This document shows, one piece after another, positions 46,067 through 54,374 of a stretch of 64,000 nt of DNA; position 1 is the stretch's first letter; each line of letters starts with the position of its first letter. Made by a program: the position numbers and the translations under genes. The stretch is taken from NCBI RefSeq assembly GCF_013282575.1, contig NZ_JAAAYE010000003.1, positions 62,001 to 126,000 of the forward strand, given 5' to 3'. This DNA comes from Paraburkholderia sp. NMBU_R16. GTDB lineage: Bacteria; Pseudomonadota; Gammaproteobacteria; Burkholderiales; Burkholderiaceae. Below the pieces are notes generated by a model, which did not search any database, had not been told where the DNA came from, and worked only from the letters and a program-made list of their open reading frames with translations.

Positions 46067-46561
46067 TCAGTCCCGCCGCTCGGGATACCAGGTCAGCTCG
46101 AACGCTTCCTTTTCGATCAGGCGCATGTCGGCCAAGTCCTGAACGGATTGGACGATATAGCCCGACTGGCAGTATTGCCACTGCCCCCACGGCGCCTGGA
46201 ACATGGCTGGAGCCGTCAGTTCGATGGCGCGGATGCGCACGCCGGGCTTCGGGCGATACTGCGTCGGATCGTTGGGGTCCTCCTCGTAAAGCCCCCAGAA
46301 ATCCGCCGGTACATATCGCTCTCCGAACGGGCCCGTGACGATGGCATCGCCCGCTCTGGCGGTCTTCGACGTCTCCTTCTTTCCCTTGATGATGGTGTCC
46401 ACGACTTGCGTTGTCGTCGCGAATTCGACGTTCTCTTTCTTGATCGGTCGACGCAGATAGACGGGGGCGCTCGAGAAATCGAACGTCGCGGCCGTCACTT
46501 CGGAATACGAGATTCCGGCGACAGCGCGACGCCAAGGTTCGTAAAGCGGCGCAGTCATACG
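46067..46561 (-). CDS. Conserved hypothetical protein, PGDYG-like
   Basis: A 164-residue soluble protein with no signal peptide or membrane segment. The central part reads TARAGDAIVTGPFGERY followed by FWGLYEEDP and YRPKPGVRIRAIEL. That resembles the small PGDYG family found in phage and bacterial proteins of unknown role; this is a resemblance by eye, not a firm assignment. I used the ATG at 46561 (MTAPLYEPWRR); the frame stays open to an ATG at 46768, but the extra 69 codons have much lower third-position GC than the rest. Neither start has a clear ribosome site. Convergent with secF. Confidence 0.6.
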   Translation of the reverse strand, partial: RMTAPLYEPWRRAVAGISYSEVTAATFDFSSAPVYLRRPIKKENVEFATTTQVVDTIIKGKKETSKTARAGDAIVTGPFGERYVPADFWGLYEEDPNDPTQYRPKPGVRIRAIELTAPAMFQAPWGQWQYCQSGYIVQSVQDLADMRLIEKEAFELTWYPERRD

Positions 46562-46896
46562 GGCACGCCATCGCGCCTCGGCAGCTTGAAAAAACTTCGC
46601 GTGCACCCACCGCCCCTGATGGCCGTCGGCCGACCCCAAGGGAGCCAACTCCGGGGAAACTCTGCCAAGGCTACGCGAGCGGCCTTCGCTGCCCATACCT
46701 ACTGGATCGACGATCTCCAGCCATGAATAGGGTTGGGCGAAAGGGGCCAAACGCGCAGACAGTGGCATGGTCGATCTTCGGCAGGTTGGATGACGGGGAC
46801 TGATGTTGCCCCGACATCCAGCTCACGCGTTCGACGCGCCCGAAGTCCCAGACAGCGGTGCGAACGTCCCGGCGACCATGAATCGAGCGCCTTCAT
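46562..46896. other. Non-coding gap with an imperfect hairpin
   Basis: No convincing gene. On the minus strand the first 207 nt are the open extension of the 46067-46561 frame. The notable structure is an inverted repeat at 46787-46798 / 46809-46820 (12-bp arms TGGATGACGGGG and CCCCGACATCCA, one mismatch, 10-nt loop), 77 nt past the transporter stop. It may end that transcript, but has no T tract. Confidence 0.45.
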
Positions 46897-48174
46897 TCAC
46901 CGCAAGCCAAGCACCCGCCGCGCCGCGATGAGCGCCGCAAAACTCACCGCCGCCGCGAACATGAGGTAAAAGCTCGGCGCGATCTTGTCGCCCGTTGCCC
47001 GGATCAGCCAGGCAATGATGAACGGGCCGAACCCGCCGAAAATCGTGACAGCGATGTTATAGGCGAGCGACATGCCCGTCGTACGCGTCGCCACGGGGAA
47101 GAGCACCGACAGCAGCCCCGGCAGCGCCGCGAAGTACGCGGTCATCAGCAATCCGAGGCCGATCTGCACGGCGATCAGCACACCGGCCGTCGGTCGCGCC
47201 ACGAGCCATGCGAAGGCCGGATAAGCCAGCAGAAGCATGAGCACCGCCGCAACCGACATGATGCCCGTGCGCCCGTAGCGGTCGGACAGATGACCGACGA
47301 ACGGCGAGCCGATCATCTGGATGGCGCCGGTCAGCACGATGGCGGCAAACGAGATCGACGGCGAAAGTTTCAGCTGCTGCACCCCGTAAGTCGGCATGAA
47401 CAACACGAGATACGTCGAGACCGTGCCGAGCACCACGATGCCGATCGCCACCGCCAACCGCGTCTTATGCTCGGCGAACGTATCGGCAAGCGGCGTGCGC
47501 GTCGTCTCGGCCGCCAGAAACTCGGGCGTCTCGTCGACGTTGGAGCGGATGTAATAGGCGATCGGCCCGAGCAGCAGGCCGAAGACGAACGGCACGCGCC
47601 ACCCCCAGCTCGACAACTGCTCGTGCGTGAGCGTGCCCGTGAGCACTGCTCCGAATACCGCGGCCAGGACTGTGGTGAGGCCTTGGCTCGCCACCTGCCA
47701 ACTCGCAAAGAATCCGCGCCGCTCGGGCTGGTGTTCGGCCAGAAACGCAGTGGCGCTGCCGAATTCGCCCCCCGCGGAGAAACCCTGCATGAGCCGAGCG
47801 AGCACAAGAATGAGCGGGGCCGCCACATCTATGCGTTCGTAGGTCGGCAGCACGGCAATGATTGCGGTGCCGACCATCATGAGCAGGATCGACAGCGTGA
47901 GCGCCGCTTTGCGTCCGGCGCGGTCCGCGTAGGCGCCGATGACGACGGCGCCAAGCGGGCGCATAAAAAAGGAAACGCCGAACGTTCCGAGCGTGAGCAG
48001 CAGCGAGACGGTTTCATTGCCCGCGGGAAAGAAGAGCCGGGCGATCAGAACGGCAAAGAATCCGTAGACGACGAGATCGAACCACTCGAGTGCGTTGCCG
48101 ATCGACGTCGCGACGACAGCCCGCCAGACGCCATTGCGCCTCGCGGCCGCGTGTGCGGTCAACGTATCGCCCAT
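46897..48174 (-). CDS. MFS transporter, metabolite:H+ symporter (MHS) family
   Basis: Inner-membrane major facilitator of 425 residues with 12 predicted helices. The N-terminal TSIGNALEWFDLVVYGFFA and RPLGAVVIGAYADRAGRKAAL (the MFS A-motif loop, read in parts) are typical of the MHS subfamily, which imports citrate, alpha-ketoglutarate, proline/betaine, shikimate and similar compounds by proton symport. RLMQGFSAGGEFGSA is another subfamily signature. The substrate cannot be assigned. It stands alone between a hypothetical gene and yceI. Confidence 0.9.
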   Translation of the reverse strand: MGDTLTAHAAARRNGVWRAVVATSIGNALEWFDLVVYGFFAVLIARLFFPAGNETVSLLLTLGTFGVSFFMRPLGAVVIGAYADRAGRKAALTLSILLMMVGTAIIAVLPTYERIDVAAPLILVLARLMQGFSAGGEFGSATAFLAEHQPERRGFFASWQVASQGLTTVLAAVFGAVLTGTLTHEQLSSWGWRVPFVFGLLLGPIAYYIRSNVDETPEFLAAETTRTPLADTFAEHKTRLAVAIGIVVLGTVSTYLVLFMPTYGVQQLKLSPSISFAAIVLTGAIQMIGSPFVGHLSDRYGRTGIMSVAAVLMLLLAYPAFAWLVARPTAGVLIAVQIGLGLLMTAYFAALPGLLSVLFPVATRTTGMSLAYNIAVTIFGGFGPFIIAWLIRATGDKIAPSFYLMFAAAVSFAALIAARRVLGLR

Positions 48175-48347
48175 GTTTTTGCCTCCTCGGTTGTGTTGTC
48201 GGAGCGGTGCCGCGGCAAGTATCTATCGCAAATTTGCGGCGCGCAACGGAGGAGCGGCAGGTGTCGATGCGAAAAAGAAGCCGCCCCGGCTCGATGCGCG
48301 AAGCGGCTCGTTCCCTGAGCGCCGGGTCTGAAGCCCGTGCTGAGCGG

Positions 48348-48926
48348 TTATTGCTGCTTGATACCCTCGGCCTGGATGTGCAGTGCCGTTTCCATCTTGA
48401 ACCCGTACTTCTTGCCCATATCGATGCCGAATTCGTCGCGATCGAACATCGTGCTGGCCTCGACACCGCAAACCTCGCGCTTGAGCATCGGATGCGGCAT
48501 GCACTTGAACGAATCGATCTTCAGGTTCACGGGCTTCGTGACGCCGTGCAGCGTCAGCGTGCCGATGACTTCGACGGGCTTGTCGCCGTCGAACTTGATC
48601 TCGTTGCCCTTATACGTCGCGGTCGGATATTTCGCGACATCGAAGAACTCGTTGCCGACGAGGTGCTCGTCGAGCTTCTTGTTGCCGGTGTCGATCGAAG
48701 CGGCGTCGATCGTGACATTGACCGTGCCCGTCTTCGCTTGACGATCGAGCGTCACCGTGCCGGAGCTTTTCGTGAATTTGCCGCGCCAGACCGAGAGGCC
48801 GCCGAAATGATCGGCCGCGAAGGTCGGATAGGTGTGATTCGGATCCAACTGATAAACGTCGGCAGCAAATGCAGCGCCCGAAATCGAGGCGGCGAGTGCC
48901 GCGGCGATGAGCAGGTTGGTTTTCAT
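48348..48926 (-). CDS. YceI-family periplasmic lipid-binding protein
   Basis: A 192-residue YceI protein with a clear Sec signal ([21 protein letters not shown], cleavage about residue 21, read in parts). The lipocalin-like domain shows [27 protein letters not shown] and [18 protein letters not shown]. YceI proteins bind polyisoprenoid or similar lipids in the periplasm. It is last in a three-gene run with a second yceI and a cytochrome b561 gene. That association suggests quinone-like ligands, an inference from context. Confidence 0.92.
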   Translation of the reverse strand: MKTNLLIAAALAASISGAAFAADVYQLDPNHTYPTFAADHFGGLSVWRGKFTKSSGTVTLDRQAKTGTVNVTIDAASIDTGNKKLDEHLVGNEFFDVAKYPTATYKGNEIKFDGDKPVEVIGTLTLHGVTKPVNLKIDSFKCMPHPMLKREVCGVEASTMFDRDEFGIDMGKKYGFKMETALHIQAEGIKQQ

Positions 48927-49000
48927 CGATTCTCCTGATGCAAGCCGCCATCCGGGCGGCGTAAGGGTTGATCGTGTACGGCGCAGTTCAGCGCGGCAGG

Positions 49001-49570
49001 TCAGCTCTTCTTCGCAGCGGCGACGATGTGGAACTTGATGGTGACGTCATCGGCGACGACCGATGTGTCCTTCCACTCGCCGGTCCCGATGTCGAACGTC
49101 GAACGCTTGATCGGCAACGCGCCGTCGAAGACCTGTGTGCCGCCTTGTTGGCTCACGGTCACGGGCACGACGACGTTCTGGCTCTTGCCCTTGATCGTCA
49201 ATTTGCCCGTCACGTTGTACTTGTTGCCGCCTGCCGGCGCGATGGCACTCGAAACGAAGGTCGCGCTCGGATAAGTCTTCGCATCGAACCAGTCCTTGCC
49301 GGCTACCTGCTGGTTGTACTCTTTGTCGCCGAGATCGTAGCTCGCCACGTCGATGGTGAATTGGGCGTTGCCCGTCGTCGGCTTGGCCGGATCGAAACTG
49401 ATTTGCGCCGTGAACTTCGTAAACTTGCCGTCCACGGGCACGTTCATCTGCTTGGAAGTCGCGACGATCGAACTCTTCGCGGCATCGACCTGCGCCTGGG
49501 CCATGCCGGCGGCGGCCATGGTCGCCGCGGCGAACGCCGCCAGCATGTAGCGGTAAAACGATGCTTTCAT
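49001..49570 (-). CDS. YceI-family periplasmic protein (second copy)
   Basis: A 189-residue YceI protein with signal peptide ([19 protein letters not shown]) and domain hallmarks [14 protein letters not shown] and [17 protein letters not shown]. It differs strongly from the neighbouring copy, so the pair is an old duplication or independent recruitment. I chose the ATG at 49570 because a GGAA site lies 7 nt upstream; an ATG two codons earlier (49576) overlaps that site. The cytochrome b561 stop is 19 nt upstream. Confidence 0.91.
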   Translation of the reverse strand: MKASFYRYMLAAFAAATMAAAGMAQAQVDAAKSSIVATSKQMNVPVDGKFTKFTAQISFDPAKPTTGNAQFTIDVASYDLGDKEYNQQVAGKDWFDAKTYPSATFVSSAIAPAGGNKYNVTGKLTIKGKSQNVVVPVTVSQQGGTQVFDGALPIKRSTFDIGTGEWKDTSVVADDVTIKFHIVAAAKKS

Positions 49571-49589
49571 TGTCATTTCCGTTCAGGGA

Positions 49590-50156
49590 TCACTTGAGAA
49601 ACGGAATCATCCGGGCGAGCAGCTTGTCCCGGTCGATCCATTGATGCTTGAGCGCGGCCGCCACGTGCGCCAGCACGAGAATGCCGAGTCCGTAATCGAG
49701 CGTAATATGCGCGGTCTTGAGGATCGCTTTCCACTCGGGGTTCGGATCGATGATGCGAGGCAACGGAATGAGCCCGAGATAGACGACGGGCACGTTCGCG
49801 GCCGAGCTATAGAGGTACCCGGTAACGGGGACCGCGATCATCAGCAGGTACAGCAGCCCGTGCACGGCATTCGCAGCCGTGCGCTGCCACGCGCTCATGC
49901 GGGACGGCAGCGGTGGCGCCTCGTGCGTCAGGCGCCACAGGATGCGCGCGAGCGCCAACGCGAACACGGTCACGCCAATCCACTTGTGCCACGAAAAATA
50001 GCGCAGCTTCTCGGGGGTGAAGCCGGGAATGCGGGTCATGATCCAGCCGATCGCGAATCCGCCCACGATCAAAAGCGCGATCGCCCAGTGAAAGGCGATT
50101 GCAATATTCGTGTAGCCGTCTGATCGGGCAAAGGAAGGCTGACGTTTGGTTTGCAT
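49590..50156 (-). CDS. Cytochrome b561
   Basis: Di-haem b-type cytochrome of the CybB family, 188 residues, with four membrane helices. Axial-ligand histidines are seen in the helices AIAFHWAIALL, FSWHKWIGVTVF, VHGLLYLLMIAVP and LAHVAAALKHQW. Members pass electrons between quinone and periplasmic or superoxide acceptors. It is the first gene of the b561-yceI-yceI run and divergent from the pqi operon. Confidence 0.92.
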   Translation of the reverse strand: MQTKRQPSFARSDGYTNIAIAFHWAIALLIVGGFAIGWIMTRIPGFTPEKLRYFSWHKWIGVTVFALALARILWRLTHEAPPLPSRMSAWQRTAANAVHGLLYLLMIAVPVTGYLYSSAANVPVVYLGLIPLPRIIDPNPEWKAILKTAHITLDYGLGILVLAHVAAALKHQWIDRDKLLARMIPFLK

Positions 50157-50492
50157 GGCAAGGCGTCGAGTGACATGAAAGCGGGCCCGCTACCCGGACA
50201 CTGATGAAACGGATGTGTCCCGCTTGCTATTCCAACGGGCGCCATCGTACCGCAACCTGAAAATGCGTGCGGGATCGCAAACGGGCTTCTCGCCGGCGAC
50301 CGCCGCCCACTGCAAAGTGCCCACGCGCCGCTCGGACCGACCTGAATCGTTCGATCGGCGAGCCCGGCCGCGGGACGCGCGGCGCCCCCTCGAAGGTCCA
50401 TTTGGTAAGATGGGCGCGGACTTGCGGCCCATCCGCACCTCGCGCGGACGCCCCGCGGCCCGCGATGAAACCAGGACGAAAGCCCGCCGCCC
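50157..50492. other. Divergent intergenic region between cytochrome b561 and pqi operon
   Basis: No gene is supported here on either strand. It must hold both promoters. A possible -10 TAAGAT lies at 50406-50411 for the pqi side, without a good -35. A GGACAC/GTGTCC inverted repeat at 50196-50201 / 50215-50220 lies near the cytochrome start. Confidence 0.4.
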
Positions 50493-51161
50493 ATGAATCG
50501 CTTGGATCTGATTGCATGCCACGAATGCGACGCACTGTTGCGAAAACCGCATCATGCGCAGCAGATGAACACGCGTTGCCCGCGCTGCGCGGCGTTGCTT
50601 TTTCGCTCGAGCGCGACCCGCCTCGACCTGATCGCCGCGCTCGCGGTCGCCGCCCTGATCACCTTCCTGATTGCACAAGGCTTTCCGATCGTCGAACTCG
50701 ATCTGAATGGCACGACTTCCCAGACTACGCTGATCGGCGCGATCAGCGTGCTATGGAACGATGGCATGGAGCTCGTCGCCGTGGCCGTCTTCTGTTCGAC
50801 GTTTCTATTTCCGCTCGTCGAACTCGTCGCGCTGCTCTACGTGCTGATGCCGGTTCGCTCGGGCGTCGTGCCGCCCGCCTTCGATCTGGTTTTGCGGACC
50901 ATCCAGTTCGTTCGGCCGTGGGGGATGGTCGAGGTGCTGATGCTCGGCATCCTCGTCACCATCGTCAAGATGACGAGCCTCGCCCGCGTGGTGCCCGAGG
51001 CGGCGCTCTTCGCGTTCGGCGGGCTGACGCTGATGCTGGCCGTCGTCGTCATGTTCGATCCGCGCGCGCTCTGGGATATCGCAGACGCCCTGCGCCCGTC
51101 CCCAGCACCCCGTACACCCACGCATGGCGGCATCCCACATGCGTCGGCGCACCGCCGATAG
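50493..51161 (+). CDS. PqiA-family inner-membrane protein (first copy)
   Basis: A 222-residue PqiA-domain protein with a zinc-ribbon-like cysteine set at the N-terminus (ACHECD and RCPRCAAL) and four membrane helices, starting around LIAALAVAALITFLIAQG. E. coli PqiA has two such domains in one chain; here they are split between this gene and the next. PqiABC moves lipid between membranes and is linked to envelope stress. pqiA, pqiA, pqiB and pqiC overlap or nearly touch. Confidence 0.9.
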   Translation: MNRLDLIACHECDALLRKPHHAQQMNTRCPRCAALLFRSSATRLDLIAALAVAALITFLIAQGFPIVELDLNGTTSQTTLIGAISVLWNDGMELVAVAVFCSTFLFPLVELVALLYVLMPVRSGVVPPAFDLVLRTIQFVRPWGMVEVLMLGILVTIVKMTSLARVVPEAALFAFGGLTLMLAVVVMFDPRALWDIADALRPSPAPRTPTHGGIPHASAHRR

Positions 51162-51168
51162 ACGCCCG

Positions 51169-51861
51169 ATGAGCTATCTCACCACGGCCCGCGCTGGATT
51201 CATCGCCTGCCACGCATGCGGCAACGTCGAAGTCCGCGCTGCGCCGCGGCGCGCGCGACAGCATTGCTCGCGCTGCGGCGCCGCGCTCCATCAGCGCCAG
51301 GCGAACAGTATTTCGCGCACCTGGGCGCTGCTGATCGCGGCGGCGTTGCTCTACATTCCCGCTAACCTGTTGCCCGTGCTCCATACGAGTTCCTTGTTCG
51401 GCGACCAGGACGACACGATCATGAGCGGCGTCGTCTATTTCTGGGTCTCCGGAGACTGGCCGCTGGCCATCATCGTCTTCGTTGCAAGCATTCTCGTACC
51501 GATGCTCAAGCTCACCGTGCTCGCGCTGCTAGCGATCACCGTCCAGCAGCGCTCGCCGTGGCGCCCGCTCGAACGCACGCGGCTTTATCGGCTCGTCGAG
51601 CGCATCGGCCGCTGGTCGATGCTCGATGTCTTCGTCATCACGCTGACCGTCGCGCTCGTACGGTTCAAGTCTTTCGCCGTCATCACGGCCGGTTGGGGCG
51701 CGCTTGCGTTCGCCGCCGTGGTCGTGCTGACGATGCTCGCTTCGATGCAGTTCGATCCGCGCCTCATCTGGGACGCTGTGCACGACGAAAGCGGAGCCGA
51801 TACCGCCGATACCGCCGACACTGCGCAACGCCGCCCGCCCGACTCAGGACCTTCATCATGA
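51169..51861 (+). CDS. PqiA-family inner-membrane protein (second copy)
   Basis: The second PqiA half, 230 residues, again with paired cysteines (ACHACG and HCSRCGAAL) and four helices, the first at WALLIAAALLYIPANLLPV. I used the ATG at 51169 (MSYLTTARAG), 7 nt after the previous stop; in-frame ATGs at 51124 and 51139 would overlap it. The C-terminus carries three 9-nt direct repeats (51796-51822) encoding ADTADTADT. The stop overlaps the pqiB start by 4 nt. Confidence 0.88.
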   Translation: MSYLTTARAGFIACHACGNVEVRAAPRRARQHCSRCGAALHQRQANSISRTWALLIAAALLYIPANLLPVLHTSSLFGDQDDTIMSGVVYFWVSGDWPLAIIVFVASILVPMLKLTVLALLAITVQQRSPWRPLERTRLYRLVERIGRWSMLDVFVITLTVALVRFKSFAVITAGWGALAFAAVVVLTMLASMQFDPRLIWDAVHDESGADTADTADTAQRRPPDSGPSS

Positions 51862-53510
51862 CCAGTTCGCAAGGACAGCCCCCCAACGCCAACGGCGCTC
51901 CGCCCGGGGGCCCGGAGCTGCCGCCCGATTTGCCCGAGCCCGTGGCAGCGAAACGCACTTGGCTGCCCTCGCTCGTCTGGCTGGTACCGCTCGTTGCCGC
52001 GCTGATCGGTATCGGCCTCGTCGTCAAATCGGTGATCGATCGCGGGCCGACCATTACGATCAGTTTCTCGAGCGCCGAGGGCCTCGAGCCGGGCAAGACG
52101 AAGGTGAAGTACAAGGATGTCGATATCGGCGCGGTCAAAACGATACGCTTGTCGAAGGACCATCACCGTGTGCTCGTGGAAGTCGAGCTGACCAAGGAGG
52201 CCGAGGACTTCGCCGTCGAAGACACGAAATTCTGGATCGTGCGTCCGCGCATCGGTGCGAGCGGCGTAACGGGGCTCGGCACGCTGCTGTCGGGTTCGTA
52301 CATCGGAGTCGACGCCGGCCGCTCGCATAACGCGCAATCCGATTTCGTCGGGCTCGAAAAGCCGCCGGCCGTGACGGGCGATCTGCGCGGGCGCCGCTAT
52401 ACGCTGCAAGGCGGCTCGCTGGGCTCGCTCGACATCGGCTCGCCCGTCTATTACCGGCGCGTGCAAGTCGGACAAGTGGTCGGCTTCTCGCTCGACAAGG
52501 ACGGCACCGGCGTGACGGTCGAGGTATTCGTCAATTCGCCCTACGACCAATACGTCGGCACCAATTCACGCTGGTGGCATGCGAGCGGCGTCGATCTGCG
52601 GCTCGATTCCAGCGGCCTGAAGCTCAATACGCAGTCGCTCGCCACCGTCATCGTCGGCGGCGTGGCGTTTCAGTCGCCGCCCGGGCAAGCCGTGGGCCAG
52701 CCCGCACCCGACGATGCGGTGTTCCGGCTCGCCAGCGACGAAAGCAGCGCAATGCGTGAGCCGGACGGCCCGCCGCTGTCGGTGGTCATGAACTTCAACC
52801 AGTCGGTGCGCGGACTGTCCCCGGGCGCGACCGTCGATTTCCGCGGAATCGAGCTCGGCGAGGTGACGCGAATCGGTGTCGAGTACGATCCGAAGGCACG
52901 CAATTTCACGATGCCCGTCACGATGAACCTCTATCCCGACCGGCTCGGTCAACAGTTCCGCGACGCCATTGCGCGCGGGGGACCGACCGCGGGGATGGAA
53001 CTGCTGAGCACGCTCGTCGCGCATGGGCTGCGCGGCCAGTTGCGTACCGGCAATCTGCTCACGAACCAGCTCTATGTTGCGCTCGATATTTTCCCGAACG
53101 CACCGCGGGCGTCGTTGGACATGCGGCATGCGCCGCTGGTCTTGCCGACGGTGCCCAACACGCTGGAAGAGCTGCAGTTGCAGGTGGCCGACATCGCGAA
53201 AAAGATCGACAAAATTCCGTTCGACGAGATCAGCCAGAATCTGAACGGCACGCTGAAGAACGCCAACAATCTGTTCAAGAAGCTCGATACCGAACTCGCC
53301 CCGCAGGCGCGCGACACGCTCGCCGCGGCGCGGCAAACGTTCGGCGCGGCGCAGGCCACGCTGCAGCAGGATTCGCCGCTGCAATCGGATATGCATCAGG
53401 CGTTGAACCAACTCACGCAGACGCTGCAATCGCTGAACGCGCTCGCCGATTATCTCGAGCGGCATCCCGAATCGCTATTGCGCGGCAAAGCCAAGGATGG
53501 CCATCCATGA
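51858..53510 (+). CDS. pqiB: PqiB-type MCE/MlaD-domain lipid transport protein
   Basis: A 550-residue protein with one N-terminal membrane helix (SLVWLVPLVAALIGIGLVV, about 36-54) and three MCE (MlaD) domains in the periplasm, around residues 60-150, 175-260 and 295-390. A helical, coiled-coil-like C-terminus follows (ADIAKKIDKIPFDEI onward). E. coli PqiB forms stacked hexameric rings capped by a coiled-coil channel that bridges the periplasm. The ATG at 51858 overlaps pqiA; pqiC overlaps its stop. Confidence 0.93.
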   Translation: MTSSQGQPPNANGAPPGGPELPPDLPEPVAAKRTWLPSLVWLVPLVAALIGIGLVVKSVIDRGPTITISFSSAEGLEPGKTKVKYKDVDIGAVKTIRLSKDHHRVLVEVELTKEAEDFAVEDTKFWIVRPRIGASGVTGLGTLLSGSYIGVDAGRSHNAQSDFVGLEKPPAVTGDLRGRRYTLQGGSLGSLDIGSPVYYRRVQVGQVVGFSLDKDGTGVTVEVFVNSPYDQYVGTNSRWWHASGVDLRLDSSGLKLNTQSLATVIVGGVAFQSPPGQAVGQPAPDDAVFRLASDESSAMREPDGPPLSVVMNFNQSVRGLSPGATVDFRGIELGEVTRIGVEYDPKARNFTMPVTMNLYPDRLGQQFRDAIARGGPTAGMELLSTLVAHGLRGQLRTGNLLTNQLYVALDIFPNAPRASLDMRHAPLVLPTVPNTLEELQLQVADIAKKIDKIPFDEISQNLNGTLKNANNLFKKLDTELAPQARDTLAAARQTFGAAQATLQQDSPLQSDMHQALNQLTQTLQSLNALADYLERHPESLLRGKAKDGHP

Positions 53511-54214
53511 CCTCCATTCGCACTTCCTACCGGGCCAGGCTCGTTCGTGCTGCGATCTGGGCCAGCGCCGCGGCGCTCATTGGCTGCGCCTCGCCCTCGA
53601 GCCGCTTCTATACATTGAGCGGCGCGAATGCCGGCGGCGACGCAGCGGTGCCGGCAGCGGCAGCGCAACGTCCGGCGACGGCTCCCGCGTTGTTGTTCGA
53701 GGTGCCCCCCGTCGACACGCCGGCCCAGGTTTCGCGCAATCAGCTCGTCGTGGAGGCTGGCGATGCACGCGTCGACGTGCTCGAGCAGGAACGCTGGGCC
53801 TCACCGCCCGCCGATGAAATCCGCAGAGCGCTGTCGAGCGATCTCGCCGCGCGCCTCGGCTCGTTCGATGTGTATGGCGCGCCCTATCCGGCAGGCGTGC
53901 CGGTTTACCGCATCACGGTCAACGTGCGCCGCTTCGAATCGTGGCCTGGTTCGCGCGCGGTGCTCGACGCGGTGTGGAGCGTGCGCGCCGTAGGCTCTCA
54001 GGCCTTGCTGACCTGTCGAACCGTGGCGAGCGAGCCTGTCGAAGCCGGCTACCCCGCGCTCGTCGACGGGCACCGCCGCGCCGTCGCACAAATGGCCGAC
54101 GACATCGCGGCCGCCGTGCGCGCGTTGGCGGCGCGGCCGGCCGCCGCGGGTGCGGGTGCGACGGCCAGCGGGTGCGCGTCGGGAAGCCAGGGCGCTGTGA
54201 GCAGTTCGAACTGA
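53507..54214 (+). CDS. pqiC: PqiC-type outer-membrane lipoprotein
   Basis: A 235-residue lipoprotein of the ABC-type transport auxiliary/PqiC family (DUF330). The lipobox is AALIGC with the acylated Cys at residue 27, followed by ASPSSRFYTLSG, the family's N-terminal hallmark. PqiC docks PqiB at the outer membrane. The ATG at 53507 overlaps the pqiB stop. The C-terminal 30 residues are low-complexity Ala/Gly/Ser. Confidence 0.9.
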   Translation: MTSIRTSYRARLVRAAIWASAAALIGCASPSSRFYTLSGANAGGDAAVPAAAAQRPATAPALLFEVPPVDTPAQVSRNQLVVEAGDARVDVLEQERWASPPADEIRRALSSDLAARLGSFDVYGAPYPAGVPVYRITVNVRRFESWPGSRAVLDAVWSVRAVGSQALLTCRTVASEPVEAGYPALVDGHRRAVAQMADDIAAAVRALAARPAAAGAGATASGCASGSQGAVSSSN

Positions 54215-54341
54215 CAGCGCGGCGAAATCGGACGCCGGCAAGGCCGTCCCGGCAGCGCAGATTGAAAACGGTTTCGCCGCCACAGCGCACACTTGTGTTC
54301 GAGCCGCGCGTGGAGGCGCCGGGACGCATGGATGAGGCGCG

Positions 54342-54347
54342 TACAAT
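54342..54347 (+). promoter_or_regulatory. Candidate -10 element for the rlmL-like gene
   Basis: TACAAT, 28 nt before the ATG at 54375. No recognisable -35. Confidence 0.3.
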
Positions 54348-54374
54348 GGCGTCTTTGAATTACCCCTGTGCCTT

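Noticed and set aside
51796-51822. Short tandem repeat considered as a mobile or CRISPR-like element
   Set aside because: Only three 9-nt in-frame copies inside a coding tail, with no spacers.
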